Source: Neckera pumila (lineage: Eukaryota; Streptophyta; Bryopsida; Hypnales; Neckeraceae). From it: DNA of 64,000 bases. The stretch lies in contig OZ018416.1 in the NCBI GenBank assembly GCA_963969595.1, forward strand, positions 10,618,065-10,682,064, in the 5' to 3' direction. The position numbers were made by a program, and so were the translations under genes. Of this stretch, positions 56,085-64,000 are shown piece after piece; the first letter of the stretch is position 1; the number at the start of each line of letters is the position of its first letter. Below the pieces are notes generated by a model, which saw only the letters and a list, made by a program, of their open reading frames with translations, was not told the origin of the DNA and did no database searches.

Positions 56085-57455
56085 TTAGTGATGGAATAAT
56101 CTTTTGCCTGTAAAACTCCACCATTCAATGTGTTCCTGTGCAGCACAAATATGCAATCCTTTCAAAAAGATCATCATTGAAGCTCTACTACAAGGACCTG
56201 GTTTCTTTTCACAATGCTTTAATTGCCCTTCAGCAAAGTCATAAACACTTTGAGTTGAGTTTGTGCTTTTGAAACTCCTGTTATCATACTCCCAATTGCA
56301 AGCAACACCAAAAATGACACCAAGTGGTGGTGTTGCTTTGGTCCATTGCCTTGCACTAGAATCATATATCTCTATTGTGGGACGGCCTTTTATGTTTTTG
56401 CCAACCACCACCACCCTGTAACACTTTATTTTAGAGTCCACTTTGATGTGCATCATTCTAGGTGGGGTTGAGTAAACATATTTCAAAGGTGGGAGTCTGT
56501 GTCGAAGTTGTGTCAAGAGATTCACCACAACAATGCACAAGGGATTGATTTTGTTGGGTCTAGATGTCAAGACAAAACAGACCAATCCACCATCATGTGC
56601 ACCCATATGAATATATCAACCATTACCAGAATTTCCCAGAAGGAAATGATAGGAATATTGCAACTTGTGTGTGCTCAAATCACATATTATTACGAGAAAT
56701 CTTGAATGAATGGCCAATTTTGTTAAAATGGCGGTATTCCATTACAACGGCACATATTTCAGTTTAGACTGAGTGGTTGGAAATCTATGTGAGCTCTAGA
56801 TCTCTGAAATCTATACCTTTTCTAGATATCTAAATCTATAATAGTACTAGATTTTATAGATCGCACCGTCTGAAATTTATAGAAGTCCTAGATTTCTGAA
56901 ATCTATGCATAATCTAGATGTTTGTAATCTATACCAATCTTAGATGTCACTTTTGACTACCGCCATTTTAATGGAATTTGAAATGAACAGTGGCACACGG
57001 AATACCGCCATTTTAATGAAATTGGCCATATGAAGAATACCTTCGCACATAAATTCCTTGCATGAAAAACCTGCAACCATGATGGGGCTTACTTCTTCAC
57101 ATGCTTGGTTGATATCCGAGTTTACAATAGCCATGTCTCTCCTCCACTTCCTCAAGAGCCTGCGGAGGCAAATGATTTCACGCAAGGGCAGATGTGCCAA
57201 AACAAGAAGCAACAACTCATGTGGAAGAGTTCTCCAAAGAACAGGGTTCAGGATCTTTGGATCTTCGGAAACGATACTGCGAGAAGCAGCCATATTGAGT
57301 ATGCTTCGAAGCTGTAATCCTGGAAACTCCCCCTTTTCGTTGTCTACAAGGTCGTTCAGCTTCTCTTGCAAGAGCCATACCACTTGAAGATAATTTGTGA
57401 GTTGACAATCATCGTCCAGGCTGCCACTTGTTCCACCGGAGTCCATTGTCACCAT
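56085..57455 (-). pseudogene. F-box protein gene, disrupted by a MITE and a stop
   Basis: The minus-strand frame starts at ATG 57455. The F-box is clear: NPVLWRTLPHELLLLVLAHL, then PLREIICLRRLLRKWRRDM. The frame reaches CEGILH at the MITE boundary (57030). Beyond the 320-bp insert it resumes SRFLVIICDLSTHKLQYSYH, meets a TGA (probably TGG to TGA), then continues YIHMGAHDGGLVCFV through NPLCIVVVNLLTQLRHRLPP and GRPTIEIYDSSARQWTKATP to TAA 56085-56087. The second half has the kelch/galactose-oxidase-like repeats of plant F-box/kelch proteins, which bind substrates in SCF ligases. Without the insert and stop it would be about 380-390 aa and single-exon. Confidence 0.8.
56706..57033. mobile_element. 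320-bp MITE with 31-bp inverted ends inside the F-box gene
   Basis: The ends are ATGGCCAATTTTGTTAAAAT at 56710 and, inverted, ending at 57029; the match runs on into GGCGGTATTCC for about 31 bp. A 4-bp duplication ATGA lies at 56706-56709 and 57030-57033. The interior consists largely of degenerate repeats of about 25 bp built on CTAGAT..GAAATCTATA. A second partial copy of the end (ACCGCCATTTTAATGGAATT) lies inside the right side at about 56959. No coding capacity. Confidence 0.75.
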
Positions 57456-58120
57456 TGCTTCTACCTCCACGGCATCGTTACTAGGAACGATAGAATACTC
57501 CTAATTTGAGTTTTAGGGACAATTTTTGTCTTACCAGCTTTGAATTTCTTTCTGTTCCTTGTCAACATCTTGTGTGACCTCTTGTATTGTAACCTCTGAG
57601 ATATGCTTGAGAGAGGATTTGTCCATAACATTTTATTAAAGATTCAAAATGTCAAACGGATTTTTGGAGGTGAAACCTGTATTTATTTACCAACTTTTTT
57701 TAGTTCAAAGTTTTTTGAGAAAAGTTACTTTATTATGCTTAAATGAGGTCTGAGACTACTGAAATTCTACTTTTAACACAATTCTTTGTTTGTGACTTAA
57801 CTATGAGTGCTTAAGAAACTACAAATTCAAATTTATATATCCCACATAAGTTGTTCTACCTCCTATCATCCCATGTGTATATATAGAATTCTCTTTTCAC
57901 TTGGAAACACAAAACATGAATGTCAATCACATCAGAATGATGTAATTCAAGCATTGAAATAATTGGTATCTATAAATTGATTGCTATTTTATTTACAGTT
58001 TTGTTTCGAAGTATTGAATTTGCCATTAATCCCAATGTGCAGCTGCGACCTTGTAACTGACTCAAACACCTTCCTGAGTTCTAACAAGTTTTGCCAAGTA
58101 TCCTTGTAGTTACTGCTTTG
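57456..58120. other. Flank of the F-box pseudogene, no gene seen
   Basis: AT-rich sequence upstream of the F-box start, probably the former promoter. Nothing else recognised before the hairpin at 58123. Confidence 0.4.
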
Positions 58121-58122
58121 GT

Positions 58123-58177
58123 GTGGAATATACCACACCATTTCATCCCTTGGATGAAATGATGTGGTATATTCCAC
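58123..58177. repeat. 26-bp-stem hairpin
   Basis: The left arm 58123-58148 (GTGGAATATACCACACCATT and on to CATCC) pairs with the right arm 58152-58177 with one mismatch and a 3-bp loop. The arm itself is close to palindromic (GTGGAATATACCAC), so a branched structure is also possible. It could be a young inverted duplication, a tiny MITE, or a small-RNA precursor. Confidence 0.85.
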
Positions 58178-58496
58178 ATCATTCCGTCCAAAGAAAGTAG
58201 TCACAATGACTGCTATTGAATGTTATGAAAGTAGCTTTACTAGGATCTTAAAAGTTGATTAAAAAAATATAAATATGATAATTTTAACCATATGATCTCA
58301 ACTTCACCTTTGTTTAATGCATACACAAAGTTTCAATGTCAAAATTTTATTATTTGTGAAGTTTGGATAGAGTTTTTTTCACTTATCATTACGTGCTAGT
58401 GGGTCTTTGCCTGGATCTTTGTCAATTGCAAAATTCATTGAATACTAGAGGTGTAGAGATTAGTTAGAATTTGTAGATTGGAATTGGTTTAGGTAA

Positions 58497-58499
<3 letters not shown>

Positions 58500-58542
<43 letters not shown>
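58500..58542. repeat. (TA)n microsatellite
   Basis: About 43 bp of uninterrupted TA repeat, flanked on both sides by the inverted pair TAATATTTAT. Confidence 0.95.
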
Positions 58543-58547
<5 letters not shown>

Positions 58548-59304
58548 TATACATCATTTTGCTTCTTATCTGTGTATATAGCTTTTGGGATTCCTCCAAA
58601 AAAACTCATCCTTAGAGCAAATCTTTTTTTTGCAAGTCTCTACAATCCTACAAAGTCTCCAATATTTTAACCTTCAAGACTTAACTCTACAACTTAATAC
58701 TACAATTGTACATGATCCATTGTTCATCACCTCCACTACTTAGGATTAGGATCTTGAACCAAGCCATCAAATGGTCTCTTTAACTACTGTTCTTGCTTTC
58801 TAACTATTTTTGCTTGTAGTCCTTAGTTTTTGGTGCTTGTTATTCCAAACCCAAGTTTATCAGCCCCTTGATTCTTCTTTTATTTTAAGTCATTTGTCTC
58901 TTCATCTCATGGATCTTTAATGCATGACTAAGTCGGCTAGGAGTGTTGAATTGTAAATATTTGTAGCTTGACAAAATCATGTGTCACTTCTTATCTTCTC
59001 AACTCTTAGTTTATTTCTAAAGTGAATGTACTAATACTTTAGTCCTAAGTCTTGAGTTTGAATTTTGAATTTAGACATCCTCTTCTCTACGTGTATTAAA
59101 AAGAGTTGTAGATATGAAGATTGTAATAATGTTGTAGGGGGTGGAGAATATTGGGGTAATGTCAAAGCCAATGTAGTCTCAAGGGTCATCAAACCTTCTA
59201 TCACGGCAAGCACTACCCCTAGACCACAATCCCAAAACCATATAAGTATTCCATCTTTTTTTTGACTTAGTACATCTATGGTGTATATTTATAATTTGAA
59301 ATGT
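58543..59304. other. AT-rich intergenic stretch, no gene seen
   Basis: No ORF with a recognisable domain; the 60-66 codon ORFs at 59031-59265 on both strands are not supported. Confidence 0.4.
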
Positions 59305-60236
59305 TTAACCCCTAAAGGTCCGAGGCCCTTTTTTAGCCAAAAATCACTCAAAATTGCCATTTCTATAGTAGAAAGTAAAAACATTTGAAAATTGTTTGTT
59401 TTTCAACTGTAGGACCTTACACCTAGTTATTATGAGAGTGAGTGGAAAAAATTTCAGAATTTTTGACCGCAAATATTACAAGATATCTGTGTTTAAAGTG
59501 AAAGATATAAATTTTTCAGCACATTGCGGGACTAGATTTTTTGACTTTGAACATTTTTAACTTAAAAATTTGCACTATAGAGTTTTGAGCTTTAAATCTT
59601 TTTAGTGGAGAATAGAGTTGAGAGTCTAGGAAAAAAAAATTTCAAAAAAACTTAATTATCATTCTTTAAAAAATTGTTAAATAGAAGTAGATACAAGATA
59701 GAAGGAAAATCTAAAATATTCATATATTTCAGATGGAATTAAAATGCACTAGTTGCAATGGTGAGATTGTTCTAGCAAGTAATATAAACCATGCAAGAAA
59801 AAAAAAACTGAAAAATTTGAAAAATTGCATTTAAAAATGCATCATAGAAGTTATTTTTTTCAAGAAGATGCTCTAATTGCCTAAAAAAACAAGAATGTCT
59901 ACAACTTTCTCATAATAAATCCAAATGGAATGAATCACAGCTTTTCAAATAGACAAAAATATAATCTTTGAGAAAAAAAATATAAAAAAAAAAATTAAAA
60001 TTTTTGTCCATTTTGTTTTTGCTGCTTGGGCTGCCCACCATCCCCTGTTTTGAGTTTATTTGGTCGTAGCTTTTTTTCTTGGTCACGAATTGTGAAAAAA
60101 ACTATATTACCACAAAGCGTATTAGTTTTTCTATCTTCAAAAAATGTTTCAAAAAATCACAACAAACTTTCAGCCTGTAGGTACCTGTCCAAAAACGCAT
60201 TTGTCCCTCGAACAGACAACGGTCCTTTAGGGTTAA
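59305..60236 (+). mobile_element. TTAA-flanked MITE, 932 bp, unbroken copy
   Basis: It begins TTAA-CCCCTAAAGGTCCGAGGCCC (TTAA at 59305-59308) and ends ACGGTCCTTTAGGG-TTAA (60233-60236). The perfect inverted ends CCCTAAAGG(A/T)CC and the TTAA duplication identify it. It aligns along its whole length with the two outer pieces of 6245-16297, the right arm very closely (GTTTCAAAAAATCACAACAA and CAGCCTGTAGGTACCTG occur in both). It is non-coding; the ORF at 60026-60241 is not supported. At the site equivalent to the piggyBac insertion it reads GTGTTTAAAGTGAAAG, an intact TTAA. Confidence 0.92.
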
Positions 60237-63027
60237 GCTAATATTTCAATAACAAAATAGCCTCTTGTATGGAGTAGATATCAGTATAATTCAAAAAAGT
60301 CATGTTTTTTACAGTCCACTAGGTGCTTTTGTTGAATCTTTTCTATGTATATTTCAAGTTAAATTATTTGCATCTTCTATACATTGCCAATAGATGTAGG
60401 AACATTGTTTATGGTTTTGTTCTCATATGGCTTTTCCTTAGCTTCTGTTAGTACTTGAAATATTAAAGTAAATTTTTGTAATCTTTACTAGGGTAGTATG
60501 GATCTATAAGTCATAATCATTTCAATATACAGTCGGGTACTATAATCTTACAACCGAACAATTTGACCCATTCACAATTTTTTGTACAATGTGCAATATA
60601 ATTGGTATATTTTGGTGAGCATAATTATCAAGCAATTCCCACGCAATCCCAATCAAGCATACAGAATTTTAATTTCAAAAAAGCAGAATTCCATTTTTGG
60701 TGAATTTCTAAGGTTTATTTCATAATTTTACATAACATTTTTTTGAAAACAATTAGTGATGAATATTTTTAGTTCGATTATATAGATATGTAGGAAACAT
60801 CCATATGCACATCTTTCATCTTGAAAAACACCCCATTAAGTAACAAGAATATGAGCTAGGAAGAGTTAAATGTGAAGCATCCTAAGACCAAAATTTATGA
60901 AACAGATATCTTTATATTTTAATGAGATTTTGCTATTTGATCCTCACACTATAACTAATTTTGTACATTTCAGCATGATGTTACAATCACTCTGCCAAAA
61001 TCTTGTTAAAATAAAAATATAAAATAGAACCAACAATCATCCTTAATTTGGACCATACAAAACATGCATAAGATGGTTATTTTTTTAACCTTTTTATTAT
61101 ATTCAAGACAAATCTTGATGTGTCCTATACAACTCCTCCCTAAATACTTCTTTCCCTTCATCCCCAAAATATAAGGTTACAAGAAATTATTAGTGGCATA
61201 TTATAGACTTAGGTGAAATGTGCTCTTCCAAAAGGTTGATTGATGATTTGGTGCTCTACATCTAAAATAATCTATTGTTGATTAGTGTAAGGTACAACCA
61301 AGTTCAAATACAAAATCAGTTGTTAAAAAAAAAATTGAATTAGTAGGGCTCAAAAAGTGTGAATATCAGATTATACACTAGCCAAAATCTACTTGCTTAA
61401 AAGGTTGGTTAAATCAATGCAATTATTGTTCAAATCAACAAAAAAGTAATCCAAATCAACGCAATCAAATCAATAAAAAAATGGAATTTTCTACTAGTGG
61501 TTGGTAACTTTGTGATTTTTTTCAAAAAAAACATTTTCTTGATTGTTTTACAATAAAGATTTGTTTTATAAATTTGTATTGATTATAAACTTTAATAAAA
61601 TTTTAAGATGTCAGATATTGGTAAATCCTCAATAGATTATCCAATTCTTTTTTAAATCACAAAATTCAAATATATCATATTTATGAAATTCTATCTAGAG
61701 ATCACCTTCAAATCAAAACTTGGCTAGCTCTTTAGTGATATGTATTTTTGTACTCACAAATACATGGTGCATTAAGTGTAAAGAGTCACTTAGGCATGGT
61801 CAATTTGGTTATGGAGTCATGAGGCCAAACAACTAAAAATAATAAAAAGATACCACGACATGGCCATAAAATCATAATGCCACAAATTAAAGACATGAAA
61901 TGAAGCAACATTGACTATTCCATAATTTATATGTCCCTTCATCCACATCACCTACAATAATAAAATTGTAATAAAGGTATAAAAAATGTAAAAAAAATAT
62001 AATTTTGATCCTTGAAACAGAAGAATTATTTCATGTCCAATTTTTATTTTTTACTATTATATTTAAAAAACTTATTTTGTATTATATTTTTTTATTGCTA
62101 GCAGTAAGATTTAGAGGTTTTATTTATTAGGGTTTAGGAAATCACTACCTAATTATATATAAGAGCATCCATCATTTTGAAACTATAAAATCTTATCTAA
62201 TCATTCAGTATCTAATTATCCACCAAAGCAAAATGAGTTTCATTTAGTGATTTTGGTTATAAAGTTATGAATTTTCTTAAATATTAGTTACTAAATGTAA
62301 ATGGCAATTTATATTTCTAAAGTCTGATTTAACTTTCTAAAGCCCAAGCTAGTGATAATCCCAAGATAGAGAGAGAGTGATAAATTCCTTGCTAATGTAG
62401 AGATTTAATTTGATCAAAAAATGCAAGAGTTACATTGAAATTGTTGTGATGGCTTTTGAGTTGGAGTTGATTTAAAGCTAATCTTGAATAGAATATATTT
62501 GTTAAGAGCTAGAGTATTGAGGAGCATACTCTAGGCATTTACAAATTTGGCTACATGTTACTAACATAAATAATTGTATACTTTTATAATTTTGAATTTT
62601 AAAATAAAATACTTCTTAATTGCTATGTTTAGAAAATGAAAAATTTCCATCTCAATGCTAGCTTCTACGTAAATTTTTCTATAAACATTATTAATTTCAC
62701 TATTTTATTGAATAGATTGGTGACTATTCAAAAACCTTTGTTTCATCCTATTTTGATTACTTATTGGGGACTAAAGACGATTCTTTCTAAAATTGATTGT
62801 AGCTTGAATGTTTTTATTTTAACACTATTTTTTTCCTTTTTAATTCAAAATCTATGTAAAAGATTTCATCAATACCTATGTAAAAGATTTCATCAATACA
62901 TAAAAGAAATTCATCAATTTGAACCATACTTTCAATATTGAACTAGAGCTCCAATGCTCTCCGCTGCTCTCCACTCTACCATTGATGCTCATTGAAAGAT
63001 TAAAAAGTTTGAAGCTTCGTTTTTGGC
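60237..63027. other. AT-rich intergenic stretch, no gene seen
   Basis: About 74% AT. A short direct duplication (TATGTAAAAGATTTCATCAA at 62853 and 62878) is present. The 101-codon ORF at 62636-62941 is low-complexity and not supported. Confidence 0.4.
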
Positions 63028-63570
63028 TTAACCCTAGACCGTCCAAGGGGACGGATTTTGGCCATTGGAAATTAGAAAAAGCGGAAATGCCGTTCATAGT
63101 GAACTGGAGTCGCGTGGATCTTGCTAGGGTTAGGGTGATGATTGAATGTGGGACGTGATCGTGGTATTGCCGTAGTTACCGCGACGTGTCTGCAAGCATA
63201 ATGGAGGTTAAACTCTGTAACATGAAAATGTTGGACTTGGCAGTTTGCCTTCAATGTCCAAATAATGACTGTGACAAGCCGGTGAAAGACTGTTGGCATT
63301 GGATCTACTAGGCGTTCCGAAATTGAGCCCACAATGAGGGTTCACGGCTCCGGACGCCTTGCTCCCTTCAGCCCAAACGTGGCAAGATAGTGCGGGAAGA
63401 TACAATGCTTGTGGTGCAGGACTTTTCGGCCAATGTAGGAGTTGTATAAGCTTGTGTTTGTTTTTGCAACCCTTTTGCAAGAACATTGCTACACATTTTG
63501 AATTGCAAACTCTGATGCATATCACCCAAGGACCTTGTTCTTGTTCTCACGGGGGGTGCAGTTAGTGTAT
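63028..63570 (+). mobile_element. Left part of another piggyBac-like element
   Basis: The GC content jumps at TTAA 63028-63031, followed by CCCTAGACCGTCC and a local hairpin (CCGTCC.AAGG.GGACGG). Further in, the sequence resembles the left arm of the 9.1-kb element: GACTGTTGGCATTGGAT at 63287 against GACCGTTGGCATTGGAT at 6699, with ATGTTGGACTTGG-like and CCGGTGAAAG-like strings just before. No transposase or right end is seen, and AT-rich DNA resumes at about 63570, so this is a fragment or a short non-autonomous form. Confidence 0.5.
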
Positions 63571-64000
63571 CTAGTCCAAACTACGTGCGAACAAAACTTT
63601 GTACCCCCTATATTATATCCTAAAATTTAAATAAATGAAAACCAAAAAAATATGAATATATTTTCCTAATTTGAAAGTTTATGTTTTGAATTATTGATAT
63701 TTTTATTTGCTAATGATAATTAGTTACAAATTTTTGAAGTAAATAGATACATTGCAGAACTGAAAAATAACTTTCACACCCCTATATTATATCCTAAAAA
63801 ATTGTCTAAAAAATGAACAAAAAATTCCTAAAAATAACTCTCTATTGAAAGTTCATTTTGAGTTGAATATTGATGCAACGGTCATCTAAATGTGTTCTCT
63901 ATAAATATTTGAGTTGGAAAATATGCCATTTTAGGTTCATTTTCAACCTCTTCTAGAAATCATTCCATATTTCATTTGAGTTGGAAATTTTGGCAATAGA
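63571..64000. repeat. AT-rich end of window with a direct repeat
   Basis: CCCCTATATTATATCCTAAA occurs at about 63605 and again at about 63780, each followed by a similar A-rich run (AAATGAA..AAAAAA). The 175-bp spacing suggests a duplicated unit or a pair of short terminal repeats. No gene seen. Confidence 0.55.

Overview
The window is nuclear DNA of a land plant. The genes are split by AT-rich, GT..AG introns and encode plant-type proteins: a MED27 Mediator subunit, a MIP3/SCFD2-like Sec1 protein, a LIFEGUARD/BAX-inhibitor-like membrane protein, a PHO2/UBC23-type giant E2, and two F-box genes. Species cannot be fixed from the sequence. The F-box style, the DraRnl-type RNA ligase and a piggyBac element would fit a bryophyte or another early-diverging lineage better than a crop-like angiosperm, but this is inference.

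Layout. 1-2604 (-): 5' part of an F-box/LRR gene that leaves the window on its 3' side. 5043-6050 (+): intronless coding region of an RNA ligase, divergent from the F-box gene across a shared 5' region at about 3.1-4.6 kb. 6245-16297: a nested transposon stack. A 0.93-kb TTAA element is split by a 9.1-kb piggyBac-type element, which itself carries a roughly 3.5-kb CCGG-rich insert. 16415-18992: a complete but dead pogo/Tc1-like transposon with 21-bp terminal inverted repeats and a TA duplication. 19-23 kb: AT-rich DNA with a second TTAA element (20260-21194), a 406-bp MITE and a long (TA)n tract.

Genic core. MED27 (23616-27404, +), MIP3 (29589-35473, +) and LFG (38706-40194, +) follow one another in the same orientation. 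The UBE2O-type E2 gene (41424-47901, -) is convergent with LFG. All were rebuilt exon by exon with reading phase kept.

Right third. From 48 to 64 kb the sequence is mostly AT-rich and gene-poor. It holds a small coding-like ORF, TTAA elements at 50563-51445 and 59305-60236, an F-box pseudogene broken by a 320-bp MITE and a stop, a strong 26-bp-stem hairpin, and part of another piggyBac-like element starting at 63028.

The most striking system is the TTAA transposon family. Four members in one window share ends and size (931, 932, 935 and about 883 bp). One acts as the empty site that dates and defines the piggyBac insertion in another. The host genes act in unrelated pathways (transcription, ER-Golgi trafficking, cell-death control, ubiquitin, RNA repair) and form no operon-like unit.
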